Part shown: positions 1-12,448 of the stretch, piece after piece
Position numbering within the stretch: position 1 is the stretch's first letter
How the letters are laid out: the number at the start of each line of letters is the position of its first letter
Made by a program: the position numbers and the translations under genes
Source: Leptodactylus fallax
Taxonomy: Eukaryota; Chordata; Amphibia; Anura; Leptodactylidae
DNA: 64,000 bases
Direction: 5' to 3'
NCBI GenBank assembly: GCA_947044405.1
Contig: CAMRHE010000196.1
Location: 3,145,001-3,209,000, forward strand
Notes under the pieces: generated by a model
Databases searched by the model: none
Told to the model about the DNA's origin: nothing
Seen by the model: only the letters and a program-made list of their open reading frames with translations

Positions 1-3000
1 CAAATAACACCAAGATGATAAAACACTTAAAGGTGTATTCTCATAATTACGGCATATCGACAGGTGAAATTGGCTGTTTTCAGAATTTCTATGTCAGAGG
101 ATGGACAGAGCCAAGCACGCATGGATACCTCTCCATTCATAGTGGCCATGGCAACAAATAGGACAGGAGGTTAAGGTACCCCTGCTCTGGAGATAGCTAT
201 GGATCCCAGAGGTGGGACCTACATCTAAAAGAAATTTATGGCATATCTTTTGGATGAGAATACTAGAATACCCTTTAAAGCTCATTTTGCTTTCCTACAT
301 AGGAGTTTAAAAGGAAATGAGTTTTACTAGCCCAAATGGAAGGCCTTCTATAATGAGAAGCTTTCTGATTGATCTGTAAGAACCTTTACATGGTGCCTAA
401 TGCTATAACTTTGTATCTTTGGCTTATCATATTATTATTAGAATATAAGCAATATGAGAGACCTGCTTTGTCTATCACAGACTAGTATTTTGGTTGGTAT
501 CACAGACTAATATTTTGGTTGGATGATACTATCTGCTGTATCTGTACATATGTACATTTGAAGTCAATCACTCTTTTTAATGCTGTTCGGGAAGCAGGAT
601 CCCAACGCATCCCAAACTACAAATGGACACCTTTTCGGCATAGTAGTTTACCAATTCTATGGATATACTGCTGTAGAGATGTGCCATTTCTTACCTTTCC
701 TTTTGGCTCCACAACATCCCTATATGTGAAGTTTGAAAACAAGCAAACATGATTTTGCGATATTCTGTTCAGAAATATTGGGTCGCACAAAGATTATTCT
801 GAGTTACAACTAGGCAATGTTGCAATATTAAGGAAGATTTATAAATATTGGCGTTTTTAACTCCATATCTTCTTCATATTTCCTCTGTTGGATGAGGCTG
901 CATGCCTTCTCATAAATCCGCCTCACCTGTTGCCAGTACCTTGCCCCTTTCCCTTTTAGGAAAATGGTGAGGGAGTTGGAAAAAAGAAAAAAGTCAAGTT
1001 TTTGTGCAAAAACCCAACTTTCACAAATATATTAGGCTGTGTGTACCTTGCACACCAGAAAACTGGAATACTGGCATACAAAGCATGATAAATGTTCCCC
1101 GCTGTGCTGAATTTGTTTTATTAGAACTTAGAGTCCTTAACCGAATTTAAGCTAAGGCGGGGTGGACACGTGTGCTACATGTGTAAGATAATTTTTCCTT
1201 GGTGTGAATTCAGCCTTACATTTTGATAAAAGAACACCTCCATAGGTAGATTTACTGGTAGTAATTTATTATATTTTTATTTGCTCTACACTTTTACAGT
1301 CCTTTTTGTTTTAGAGACTGTTTACAAGGAGATGAAAATTTACAGTAGTAGTCTCACCGTCTGCTTCCTAATGCTCCATATATCTGCAGTATATATTGTA
1401 TCGTACTTTATGGAATGTCTTCTACAGTGTTTTATATACATCATCCCACCACCAATCACAGAGACATAGCAGCACATTTACTAGACAACTTAATTATAAC
1501 TCCAAGTGCGTAACCATTTCATACCTTGATACTACGCAGGTCGAACTCCTTCTAACTAAGGATTTCTTTCAAATCGCTGTATAGCATTTTCACCTTCCTA
1601 GATGTTTTCTGAAAATAGCTGATTGCACGCTGATAATAGATATTTTTAGCACTTAGTTTGATAACCAAGTACTTTAAGTAGTTTGCCTTCAAAATGTAAA
1701 TGTCGTAAATCGGCTTCTGATAGCTCGCTAATGAAAAGAGGATTTCGCATTTTAAGCGGGTCCGTTTTTATCATTACAGACATATTCTGTCTCTAATTAC
1801 AAATTCTTTTTGTAAAGTGAAGACCATTTAAAAGTAGACTTGGGCGCGGGTTCTATATATTCATCACTTTCCTTTAGTCTATATTTTATTGAATATGTAG
1901 TCTGCTTCAGAGAAGAAAATAATTAGATCTTTTGCTAAAGTATTCAATAGTTCATTTTAATTGTGGATCCATGTTATTTTATGTGCTACATAAATAAGAT
2001 TTTCACATTCAATTATAGTGCTGGCTTTGGGCTGCGGTGGCAGAATAAATATTAAACAGTTGACAGTTCTAAAAGATCAGTCATTTTGCTTGGTGTGTAA
2101 TCAGAAGGCATGTAAATATATGCAAGTGTCCCTGGAGATGAGATAAATAGCTCTCTACTCCACTGTTGTTTTATTTGTTGAGGAAGCTCCAGGAATTTAT
2201 TTTCCAGTTATGTTTTTATTTGGTCTATTATAGCACCAGCTTAAGTGGAATTCAAGGTCCTTATTGAAAGCACATTGCATGGGATATCTTTAGAAGTAGA
2301 TCCTGCATATATATTTCAACATCTCGGGAGAATTACAGAAAAAAAGAACAGTATGAAGGACATATCAACATCACTCCTTTATTCTGTAAAATGCAGTAGA
2401 GAACAGAGACAAATAAAAAAAAGTCTACTAAATAACATGGTTGCTTTCTGTTTACTGCAGCAAACTTGAATCGGAAAGTAGCTATTACTAACCCCGCAAT
2501 GAAGGTGAAACACATTTAGTCAAGGATGTTATTTTCTTTAGTATTATATAGGTCATCATTTTTATGAATTAGCTTTTTTTAACTATTTCCTATAGATTCT
2601 GTACATGTGACTACTGACATTAAATTCTAATATGGGTTTTATATTAAAATTTGCCCAAGAGGAAGGAGGGGTAAAGCAAAAAGAAACTGCCTTAATGATC
2701 TATTTATTTGGCTGCAGTGATGACGTGTACCCATTGTATTATATCATCTAACTGGTATGGGTTTGGGCCACTCCTAAGGGTGATGCCTAAGTGGCCTCCT
2801 TGGTCTCCACCACTTAACCCCTATACAGATATCTGGATTTCACGATAAGGAGATCACCAGGTCACTACCTCCTATAGTGTAGGTGACTGTGGCCAAGGGG
2901 TGCCAGAGCAAAGCAACACAGGACAGGCAAAAGGGAGATCAGGTATAAACCAAGGTCAGGATTGTTGGAGTTCATTCAAAGTCAGTAGTTCTAACATAGG

Positions 3001-5044
3001 GTCAGGGAAGGCAGTGTAGATTCTGTTGTCAAGGAATGAGACAAGGTCAAGAACAGGTATTAGTATATATGACAGATAATATATAGCAGACAATAAACAC
3101 CTTGGGCAGGACACTTGCAAACTAGGAACCTTTAGTCAGAAGTCATGCCGGGGGCATGACAGAAATACATTGGTGGGCTAAGCTGGTATTGGATGGGAAC
3201 AGAATACCTAATGCACAAGCTAGCCCGTTAAGAATCAGAAAGGACCAATGTTCATCCTCTTTTGGCAGAAGTAGCAGCACAGTTCTACAGTTCTACAGTT
3301 CTCACATAACTTTTAAAATTCACAGTTTGCAAAATATTAGGGTTATATCTATATTATGGTGATAACATATCATTAGCATCATGGGATCCAACTCCTTGGG
3401 CCTTCAGAACCCCCAATGATCTGGAAAAATCGTGTCGTTGCCCTCATTATCTACTGTGCAGGGAACTGCAGCATGGCCATATTTAAGTCAGTGGGTCTGT
3501 GCACAGCCAGGAACACCGTGTACAGGGAAAACTGGAAAGTGGATACAGCACTTAAAGGAGTATTCCCATCTCAAGGATCCTATCTATACTGCTAGCTCAT
3601 GTAAAGTCAAGAATTTTCCTAAATACACTGCTTTAGAAATCCTGCTTTGTTTTCCTGCTATGTGAAATTATTCTTCCCATTGTTTACATATTATTTCCTA
3701 GGTCCCCAGCCTCTATCTCTTCTTATCTAGCATTATAGGAAGGATGCTGTGACTCACTGCTCTCTTGAGGGGAGGGGGACTGAGTTCTCGGAACATGCGT
3801 GCTCTCAAAGCTGTTATCTCCAGCTCTTCTGTCCAGGCAATCAGGTCAGCTAATTACAATTAGCTAATAAAGGATTGGACAGTGTGGTATCTCTCTATGT
3901 AAACGCAAAGATAACTTTGAATTTACTGCAAATCTGTTGTCAGTCAAGCAAGATGTACAAGTTTTTTTCTCTCGAAACCCGTGTAATGTAATATAAATTT
4001 GCTGCATTTACTGTGCATATTATTTGATATGCATTATTATAGATTTCTAGTAATCATAATAAATAATCTATTATGGTAAAGATAATGTCTATACCTAGTG
4101 AGGTACTTCATAGTGTCCTGTCTATCAAGCAGTAAAAGCCGCCCATCAGCTTGTGCAAGAATACAGGAAGTGAGAAGAAGAAACAGCAGGCAAAGCTGGT
4201 GAGAGAGCAAGATGGGAAAAACCCTTCAAGTGGTACTGCAGCCCCTTCATTCTCAGGAAATTGGGGTCCCAAGAGGTCAGACTTGCAAAATCATAAAGTG
4301 GTGGCATATCCTGGCAATATGCCATCACTTTCAATATTTTTGAAGTGTGAGCAAAGCTATCAATAGCAGATATCCATGGTTGGCTTGTCACCAAGCATCT
4401 TACAGGTATGACATAATGCTTCAAACATTACTCATTAAATCTGTGTTTAATGCATATGTCTGAAAACCCAGTAGCAAAATATTGTAATGAACGACTCATG
4501 CTTAACATGCAAATAGCCTTCCAAGATGTCTTTTCAAAGGCCAGACCAAGAAACATAAAGGCGTGAGAACGATGTATTGAAGCTGCATGTTTACTTCTTC
4601 CATCCTTGCATGCAATCCATCTAACTCACAGGTCAGCCTTGTGCAATAACTGTGACATAGGAATGATATTACCAAGGCAAACCAATACTTAGCCCTTTTA
4701 TATGCTGTGATGAATCAAGTCTTTTACACAGCAGCACAAAGGTAGCATTAAAGCTTAGACATTGCTTTGTTCTTCTGTGCTGCAAAAACCAACACACTCC
4801 AGCACAACCTGACTTTTGATTAATCACCTTGCAATGTATATGTACCAAATAACCAAACTGAGTCCTTGTGCTTATTATACAAATATCTTTATTAATCCAA
4901 TAGTAAAGGTCCATAGTGTATGTACAATTTTAAAAATGTCTTGTGTTTAAAATAGTAACTGTGCAAAAAGTATTTTTTTGCATTATTTCTTAGGAAAATG
5001 TCTAAATCTTTATACAGAGGTGCGTTCAGGGGAGTGATGTGGTT
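1..5044. other. Gene-free AT-rich leader region
   Basis: No convincing coding sequence: only short open frames without family resemblance. A TTAA-AGG element end occurs near 25 and another near 3553 (TTAAAGGAGTATTCCCATCT), both resembling the termini of the complete TTAA element at 12449; no matching right ends were found, so these are fragments. About 2740-3145 reads like an old interspersed repeat that I cannot name. The rest shows nothing I can assign. Confidence 0.5.
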
Positions 5045-5228
5045 AATAAGTCTTTTACAACAGTGAAAACATGCATAACAACCATAAACAGTACTACAAT
5101 GACCTGAGCATAGTGTTAGACTGAGGTGTTCTGGAACCAAGAAGAGAAAATAAATCATAGTGTACAGACAGGGGCGTAACTACCGGGGTAGCAGCTGCCA
5201 CAGGGCCCAGGACATTACGGGGCCCCGC
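5045..5228 (+). repeat. Left arm of long inverted duplication
   Basis: This segment recurs in reverse complement at 7222-7408. The arm holds about 124 bp of flanking DNA, the target sequence TGTACAGA and the first ~58 bp of the hAT element that starts at 5169. Both flank and transposon end are inverted together, so the duplication happened after the hAT insertion. The arms differ by a few substitutions and small indels. Confidence 0.8.
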
Positions 5229-5420
5229 GGGCCCCTGATGCTTTTTTTTTTTTTAATAGGCCGTTACCTGCTGGAGTAACCCCAACAGGTAACGGGCCCT
5301 ATATACTTACCGTTCCCTGGGGTCCTGCTCACGGCCGCCTGTGCTTCCGATTCTGTGGAGGCGGCTGTGAGCAGGAGCGGGGATCGGTATGTGAGGCCGC
5401 GGGCCACAATCTCTGCTATC

Positions 5421-5760
5421 ATTATACTCCGGGGTCTTTGAAAAGACCCCGGAGTATAATGATCGGAGGCCCAGAGTTGGTGAGGGAACATAAAAAACAA
5501 TGTACTTACCTCTCCTACGCTTCTCCAGGCTTCGGGCCTGTTTGGTGACGTCCCAGACATCAGCCGACATCATTTTGCGTCGCAACGCGAGCCGGCATTA
5601 CGTGACGCCGGCCTGGTCCAACATTGAAGAAGGCTGAAGTAGCAGGGAGTGGACTGGAGCAAGGAACAGGTAAGCAACGTTGTTTTTTTATGTTTCTAAC
5701 CTCCCCTGGGTCTCCGATCATTATTCTCTGGGGTCTGAAAAGACCCCAGAGTATAATAAT
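5421..5760. repeat. Inverted-repeat block with paired TATAAT hairpins
   Basis: Two short hairpins bracket the block: ATTATACTCCGGGGTCT paired with AGACCCCGGAGTATAAT (5421-5460), and a near-identical hairpin at 5721-5760. The DNA between them is also roughly inverted about 5585. The same hairpin recurs near 8799, 9331, 13053 and 28204, with half-copies near 33059 and 57829, so it marks a family of dispersed elements. Confidence 0.6.
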
Positions 5761-5774
5761 CATTCATGGGTGGT

Positions 5775-6395
5775 CCACAATGGGACATATAATAGTGTGT
5801 GCAGGGGCCACTATGGGGCAGAATACTCAGTGCAGGAGCTACTATGGGGAATAATAGTGTGTGCAGGGTCCACTATGGGATATAATATTGTGTGCAGGGG
5901 CCACTATGGGATATAATACTGTGTGCAGGGGCCACTATGGGACATGATACTGTATGCAGGGGCCACTAGGGGACATGATACTGTGTGCAGGGGCCACTAG
6001 GGGGCATGATACTGTGTGCAGGGGCCACTAGGGGACATGATACTGTGTGCAGGGGCCAATATGGGACATGATACTGTGTGCAGGGGCCACTATGGGGCAT
6101 GATACTGTGTGCAGGGGCCACTATGGGGCATGATACTGTGTGCAGGGGCCACTAGGGGGCATGATACTGTGTGCAGGGGCCACTAGGGGGCATGATACTG
6201 TGTGCAGGGGCCACTAGGGGACATGATACTGTGTGCAGGGGCCACTAGGGGACATGATACTGTGTGCAGGGGCCACTAGGGGGCATGATACTGTGTGCAG
6301 GGGCCACTATGGGGCATAATACTGTGTGCAGGGGCTACTATGGGGCATAATACTGTGTGCAGGAGCCACTATGGCACATAATAGTGTGCGCAGGA
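5775..6395 (+). repeat. 31 bp minisatellite inside hAT element
   Basis: About 20 tandem copies of a 31 bp unit made of GGGGCCACTA followed by TGGGGCATGATACTGTGTGC. Variants alternate between GGGGCAT and GGGACAT. Open frames through the array are artefacts of its regular length. Confidence 0.9.
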
Positions 6396-6404
6396 ATGCG
6401 TTTT

Positions 6405-6478
6405 TTTTGGGGGGGGGGTTGGAGGGGGCGGTCCGGGGGGAGGGCGATTGGGGGCAGCGGTTCCGGGGGGGGGGGCCA
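6405..6478 (+). other. G-run tract with quadruplex potential
   Basis: At least four runs of four or more G (one of 10 and one of 11) occur in about 70 bp just inside the right end of the hAT element. This fits the usual G-quadruplex pattern on the plus strand. Any function is unknown. Confidence 0.6.
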
Positions 6479-6533
6479 TGTCAAATGTTCGCCTTGGGGC
6501 CCAGCCATTCCTAGTTACGCCACTGTGTACAGA

Positions 6534-7221
6534 TGTGTCTTCCCAAAGCTTTTCTCTCAGCTAGACATGTCCATCTATATCTAAGTGTTTTTTCTAAACC
6601 CAACATGGTTTTATAACACGTTATCACAAAGTGATTTGCTATCTATTTTATTTGTGTTAATGTGTGACCACCCAATGGAGGAGGAATTGCAGCCTTTTAA
6701 GGCTTTTGCTTGCATGTCGTGATATTCTGTTGAATTGGTTTCACCAAGACAAATTGGAATCCTTAACAGAATTTAGTTAAAGGGGTTGTCCAGATCTCTA
6801 GCAGGAAGGTGACAAAAAAAACCATACTCACCTATCCTCGACACCCCAGTGTCCCCTGCCTCTGTCTGGTCCAGCAGTGCTGGGGGCTTGTTCCAGTGGA
6901 AGTCCTCGCCGCACGTGGCCTCAGCCATCACAGGAAAGGACATGGGACGTCACTCGCATACGTCACCGGTGATGTCTTGTGGTCTTTCCTGTGGCCGGTC
7001 AAGAAAGTGAAGTTAAACGGTGCTATATCTGTATGTCTGTGCTTCTCAATTGGTCCTCCCAGGGGACGGACTGGAGGCCATTATTTTAAAACTCTTGTTT
7101 TTATCATGGTCAGTAAACTCTAAACAAAGCAGTAATGGTGAAATTTGTGGAGTACTGCAGATTATCTTCTTTTATAACAAACATGGTGGAGCAAATAAAC
7201 TAATGCATACTCACTAGAACT
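6534..7221. other. Spacer between inverted arms with MITE end
   Basis: No gene is seen. At about 6778 a TTAA-AGGGGTTGTCCAG end begins a GC-richer stretch to about 7020 resembling the left half of a TTAA-target MITE; its right end is not found. The remainder is unassigned. Confidence 0.35.
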
Positions 7222-7408
7222 GGGGGGCCCCGTAATGTCCCGGGCCCTGTGGCAGCTGCTACCCCAGTAGTTACGCCCCTGTCTGTACACTATGATATAT
7301 TTTCTCTTCTTGGTTCCAGAACGCCTCATTCTAACACTATGCTCAGGTCATTGTAGTACTGTATATGGTTGTTATGCATGTTTTCACTGTTGTAAAGGAC
7401 TTTATTAT
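7222..7408 (-). repeat. Right arm of long inverted duplication
   Basis: Reverse complement of 5045-5228, including an inverted partial copy of the hAT left end (7224-7281) and the adjacent flank with TGTACAGA. It stops abruptly about 58 bp into the transposon end and about 124 bp into the flank, so it is a duplicated junction rather than a second independent insertion. Confidence 0.8.
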
Positions 7409-7446
7409 TTTAGTGAAATTAGAATAATTAACTATTACCACTTCTA

Positions 7447-7511
7447 TTTTTGAAAGCATTCTTACTTTGCAGCATTTTCCCACACATGCCTAAAACTTTT
7501 GCACAATACTG
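7447..7511 (+). mobile_element. Solo terminal remnant of a Tc1/mariner element
   Basis: The sequence GCCTAAAACTTTTGCACAAT runs into ACTG followed by TA. This matches the form of Tc1/mariner right ends (CTG next to a TA target). Only about 65 bp of the right end survives; no transposase or left end is present. Confidence 0.45.
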
Positions 7512-8387
7512 TAATTTTAATCAGCGTTTAGCTAATGACATTTGGCACTTACCCTTTTTTTACAGTTAATTTCTGGCACAATACAGCAAGATCAGAAGTC
7601 TGAAATTCTGCGGTATAAGAGTGTACAATAAATACGCTTTCCGTTCATCAGCTTTGATGGGCCTTTAAGAACAAGTTTTTGAATGTCGGATTCCTATTTA
7701 ATCTTCTGGAAGATTATTTAAAAGAAAGACTAATAGAAATAATAACTACAGCTTAGAAACTGTTTCCCCATAAATAGATCCGTTTTTGTAGAAATATTCT
7801 GGAATGCTTTGATGGGTCATGCTTTTTCTTAAACTTCTGCTGTTTTATTTTTCTTAAGAGATCTGTGGGACTGATGACTGTAATTACAATGTAATTAGCT
7901 GTAAATCAGCATATTTATCACCAGGACTAAGTCACTAGATAAAAGGTATTTATACGACTGGATTGGTGTAGAATGTAATGAGAACTGTATTCACTTATAA
8001 CTTTACATTATAAACACAACGCTAAAAACTCATGTATCTAGAAAAAACTGGTTTACTGTTTACATTTACTAGGCTCTCGGCACGATTTTTAGGTATGGTA
8101 TAATATATATACATTACCTCCTGTATTAGGGATCTGATTCTACAGTATTATTTGCCTCTTGATACTTTTTCTTTTTTCCGTTATTTTATAGGCAGAATGG
8201 TGGGGTTCCTCCACCCATTACTTTGGTTGAGAACATGTGTTCCTTCTGTGTGTTTTCTTTTACGTGGTTTAATTGTTACCCATACATTTGTGTTTTTCTT
8301 TTTTTTTTTTTCTTTTACAGGTCCTCATGTCACTTGTCCTGGTCCCCTAATGAACTAGAACAATGGATACATGAGTGCAGATGCAAA

Positions 8388-8440
8388 CATTATTATTATT
8401 ATTATTATTATTATTGTTTATTTATATAGCACCATTAATT
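8388..8440 (-). mobile_element. L2-type LINE 3' tail fragment
   Basis: An (ATT)n tract next to GTTTATTTATATAGCACCAT resembles the 3' terminus of the larger L2 fragment at 26256-27064 (TTTATTTATATAGCGCCAAC) in the same orientation. Only the tail is left. Confidence 0.5.
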
Positions 8441-8798
8441 CCAAACATAGTGTAAACTTGTATTTCTGTTTTATCTCTCTCTCTTCATCTGCTCACTCCT
8501 CTCCCCTCTCCATAGACTTCTATAGACATGTAAGCTGAGTTATGCAGTCTGTCTCAAAAAAGATATGCCAGAATTTTGACTGTAAAAGTAAGTTTAGCAG
8601 AGGAAGGGGTAGCAAGAAAATAGTTTGATAACAGCAGAAAGAAGCATACTTCTCTGATAAGACCATTGGCATTGACCATTTGGCTGCTTCCAATAGCTCT
8701 GCTATAATGATGGGTGAACTTGACAAGATTCGTTTTACATATATTCACAAGATTCACCAGAAAATTAAGTTTCAGACTGAATTTATAGAGTACAGTGG

Positions 8799-9374
8799 AT
8801 TATTATACTCTGGGTTCTCTTCAGGCTTCAGAGTATAATAATCATAGGTCAGGGAAGGTGTGTAGTGTAAAAATTAAAAAATATTATTTACTCATCTTTC
8901 CTGGACTCCACCACAGCATCATCTGGTGTTATGGTGTTCTTCCTAGGCAACTGACAATGTTTTTTGATCCTCAGGTCACCTGTGAGGGTCTATGCTTGGG
9001 CCTCACCCATCACTTTGGGGAGCGTCAACATCATTAGCCACTATGTCACATCTGAGGCCAGTGATTGTGCCTCAACAGACATGTGGGGGGCAACAACATC
9101 ATGCTTTGACGCTACATTGTCATCATGTATACTTGATGATGTCAATGCCCATCATGTGTTCACTAAGGCCCAATCACAGGCTGCTGCAGTAATCTGGGGG
9201 CTGGAGAAGATGTGACACAGCCAAGACAAAAGACCAGAAGGCTGGAGGATGCTGCAGAGCAGGTGAATAGGTTTCTGGGTTTGTGTTTTTTTTTTTGTTT
9301 TTTTTTTTTACACTCCATCCCTGGCCTTCAATTATTATACTGTGGGGCCTGAAAAGAGTTCAGAGTATAATAAT
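8799..9374. repeat. Dispersed element bracketed by TATAAT hairpins
   Basis: It begins with the hairpin TATTATACTCTGGG paired with CAGAGTATAATAAT (8799-8842) and ends with a related hairpin (9331-9374). The interior carries poly-T and a GTGAGGG/CCAGG purine-rich stretch also found in other copies of this hairpin family. No coding sequence. The transposon class is not known to me. Confidence 0.45.
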
Positions 9375-10426
9375 AAACTTTACTGGATTTGTTCAAGGCG
9401 AATCCCCCAAATTTTTAGAAAATTTGTAACAAACCTGGCTTGTTATGAACCGGTTGTCCCAACACTACTCCACTAACAATGTCAGTCAACTAGTGACACA
9501 CCCACACCATTGAAATGCATTGAATGTACAATAGGGTACTGTGTGCATAAAAAGCTACCTGTACGCTATACATCCACTCTTTTTGATGCATGCACCAAAT
9601 ATTTGTTCCTTACAGCCTGTGAGTTAAGTTTTTTGTCTATAGATTTTGTCTACAGATTTTGTCTTTTTGTATCGCTCCAAATAATTGTCTCATGGTGAAG
9701 CTCGACACTTTTAGTTGAATGGTATTTGAGTCAGAATTTTTGAGCTTCTAGAAACACTCCATATTTATTAAGGTCCATAGGACAGATTCATAAATATGTC
9801 AAAAACACCAAATGGGATTCATAGTTTAAGACAGTACAGAGTTTGACAGTATTGATAAATGTGCCCCAATATATTTAGTTTGCTTGGATACTGTGGCAAG
9901 CTGTCACTGCTTTAAATAAATGCACCCTATATTGTCCTGCACACCGATAATTCAGATGGGTGCCAGCAGAAAGGCCCATCATGGCCAAATGTCAATAGTA
10001 AGCAAATCTGCAGCACTCCACCAGTTCATGTTCAAGTTTGTGCAAAATGAGAATTTTATTCATACACAATTAAAATCAGATATCTCCATGGTACAACAGA
10101 CTATAACCACATGGCACTAGTGAATAGAATACATTAAATAAGTTCCCCAAACATCTAGTTGACCTTCCTCAGTGGGTGCCAGAGATATTAATAGTGTTTC
10201 TATATAAGATTAAGTTATTGCCACCAGTTTGTGTTACCTCGAAAAACCAGTTTGTGCTACCTCTCAGATAAGTTGGTCTTTACTAGAATTACTTTCTCGG
10301 TCTCATCTCCTATGTAGTAAAACGTTGAAGTTTCTTGTTAACCTAATTGGTTAATATGTACAACCAGCAGCTAAAAGGCATCATGTGATTTATTAGAAAC
10401 AAGATAAGCTTCATATTATAGACAAG
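9375..10426. other. Unassigned intergenic stretch
   Basis: AT-rich DNA without a convincing open frame or terminal repeats. About 9990-10130 (AAAATGAGAATTTTATTC and neighbours) looks like a decayed interspersed repeat. Nothing else is supported. Confidence 0.4.
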
Positions 10427-11047
10427 TATATAAACTGCTGAAACAGAACTACTATACTCAGCTATTTGGTCTGAATTCTGAGTTCTCCAAGCTCATAAAA
10501 CTTCTTCTCAATTAGGATTTCACAGAAGGTATGTAGCAGACTTTATACTGTACACTGTTCTGAAGCTATCATGTTCATGGGAGGATGGGCTGCTCAGAGT
10601 AACTCCAAGAGCATGATGGGTAATAGTGAAATGTAAAAAAAAAAATCATACAATGACTGTTTGGCGTATTGCATCAGGTAGCAGCATGTACAGTATGCAC
10701 TACATGTTATCCTTAGTTATATAATATATACTGTACACTGTATATAAAGTATATGATGAAATACATTTTCTGTGTATACAGACCTTATTTAATAAGCCCA
10801 CAAGTATTGTGTTCACATTTGTGTGTCACATTTTATTACATATATTTCATTGTGTTCTTTTTCTTTCAGGTCAAGTCCCCATCATGAACAATCACTTGAT
10901 CATCCAGGAAAAGAGGACATCTGCGTATATTGTAATTGTGTGCAAACATTACTGGAATTATTGCTGAGCCCATATGAATTAATGGGATTTCACCATTTTA
11001 GCTACATTTGGGTAGTCTTGTTGTCAATAAATGGTTATTATATTTAA
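10427..11047 (+). other. Candidate small two-exon transcription unit
   Basis: In order: a TATATAAA box at 10427-10434; a possible first exon ending at the donor GAAG|GTATGT (exon end 10528); a 341 bp intron; a strong pyrimidine-rich acceptor TTCTTTTTCTTTCAG ending at 10869; a final exon; and an AATAAA signal at 11026-11031. The second exon holds a 27-codon ATG frame (10884-10967) and, in another phase, an open frame from 10871 to the stop at 11045-11047. Neither resembles a family I know. The signals are well spaced, but each is common by chance, so this may be non-coding or not transcribed. Confidence 0.2.
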
Positions 11048-11474
11048 TCAGTTTTGGTTATATCATAAAATACATCTTAGTGTAAACTGCTTATACTTCT
11101 ACAAGAGCAGTATTTAATGTGTACTCCCTATAGCAACATAGTAAAGCTCTAAAATCCTTTGTTCACCAGAATGCAAGGAAAGGGAAGTTTCCAAAGGAAG
11201 ACTGGTAGTCTAAAAATAAAAAGATCTCAAGTTACCTAAATGCTTAGATGTTTTTGGTATAGTCTGCCTGTGTGGTACTTACTATACAGTTAACCCAGAT
11301 ACAAGGGTCAGAAAGGTAGTAAATGAAGATGACCTCATGTTTCTTTATTCTTGAGAAATAAGAGCCTTTATAGATTTACCATTTCATTTTATTCCCCCCA
11401 GAGAGTGCAAAAGGTTCTACAATGTAAAAACAAAATATTTTTTCGCCTGAATTGCATCAAGAATACAGTTGAAT

Positions 11475-11475
<1 letters not shown>
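11048..11475. other. Unassigned intergenic stretch
   Basis: No gene, terminal repeat or recognisable element is seen between the candidate unit and the TATC microsatellite. Confidence 0.4.
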
Positions 11476-11520
<45 letters not shown>

Positions 11521-11549
11521 ATTTATCTATCTATCTATCTATCATCTAT

Positions 11550-11586
<37 letters not shown>

Positions 11587-11614
11587 AATAATCTATTCAT
11601 TTATCTATCTATCA

Positions 11615-11649
<35 letters not shown>

Positions 11650-11651
11650 TC

Positions 11652-11699
<48 letters not shown>

Positions 11700-11715
11700 C
11701 CCATCATCTCTCTCT
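11476..11715 (+). repeat. Long (TATC)n microsatellite
   Basis: About 240 bp of near-perfect TATC repeats with a few interruptions such as ATTTATC. The apparent protein made of repeated Tyr-Leu-Ser-Ile is an artefact. Confidence 0.95.
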
Positions 11716-11905
11716 CTATATATCTATCTACACTTCTTTCAACATCAATTAAGTTAAAACTTCAATTTCTCATTAAATTAATTCAACACAACATCACCAT
11801 TTGCTAATAAAAGCAATTCATACTATACCCCGGCACTCCCATTTCCCATAGGGTGGCTAGAAATAGACACATTAAGGATTCAGTAGTTAGCATATCTTTT
11901 TTTTA

Positions 11906-12444
11906 TTAAAGGGGTTATGCACAAAAAGTATTTATCCTTTATCCATAGTATAGAGGATAAATACCTGATCGGTTGGGATGTGACCACTGAGATCCCCACT
12001 GATCCTGAGAAAAGGACCGCAGCTAGACTGAATGTAGGCATGACTGGTGGTGGACTGCAATCCCATTCACTTCAATGGGAGTGCTGGAGACAGGCAAAGT
12101 AAAGCACTCAGATATCTCCAGTGCTCTCATTCACTTCATTGAATTCACTTCATTGAAGCCCCTTCCCTTAAACAAATCTCTCAGATGCCGTGACCACATA
12201 TGAACAGGACATCTAAGTGGTGAAATGTTTGTCATAGATCATGGAAACCGCTGGTGGATGTCTATGTAAAACAGCAGGTACCCACTGGCTAGAGTGCCAG
12301 CTCTGCTCCTGGGTGGATGTCATATTTAAACATATTACATCCACCATCCACCACTGGGCCTCAGCAGTGACATGGGCAAGACAAGTTTCCTGACATCATG
12401 ACACTTGGTATGCCCATGTGACAGCTGATTGCCCAATCACAGGC
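11906..12444 (+). mobile_element. TTAA-flanked MITE fragment and flank
   Basis: Starts with TTAA-AGGGGTTATGCACAAAA, a typical TTAA-target terminal sequence. A short inverted pair (CCTTTATCCATAGTAT and GGATAAATACC) follows. No matching right end was found before 12444, so it is probably 3' truncated. The rest of the block holds nothing I can name. Confidence 0.4.
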
Positions 12445-12448
12445 TTAA

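Larger units (their letters stand above)
5169..6525. mobile_element. Non-autonomous hAT element, 1,357 bp, 8 bp TSD
   Basis: The ends are CAGGGGCGTAACTA and TAGTTACGCCACTG, an imperfect terminal inverted repeat of the hAT type. The 8 bp TGTACAGA lies immediately outside both ends (5161-5168 and 6526-6533), the target duplication length expected of hAT transposases. There is no transposase. The interior has a palindromic block (5421-5760), about 20 copies of a 31 bp repeat and a G-run tract. The element was presumably mobilised in trans by an hAT transposase encoded elsewhere. Confidence 0.85.

Noticed and set aside
5169..7281. A single 2.1 kb transposon using the outer inverted arms as its terminal repeats
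   Set aside because: The inverted arms extend about 124 bp beyond the hAT terminus, and the real element has its own right end and 8 bp duplication at 6525.
10884..10967. Resemblance of the 27-residue peptide to a urotensin-like cyclic peptide
   Set aside because: Only a loose Cys-aromatic-Cys spacing; the known core is absent and there is no signal peptide or precursor.
11351..11752. 133-codon plus frame rich in Tyr, Leu, Ser, Ile
   Set aside because: It translates a TATC microsatellite and its flank.
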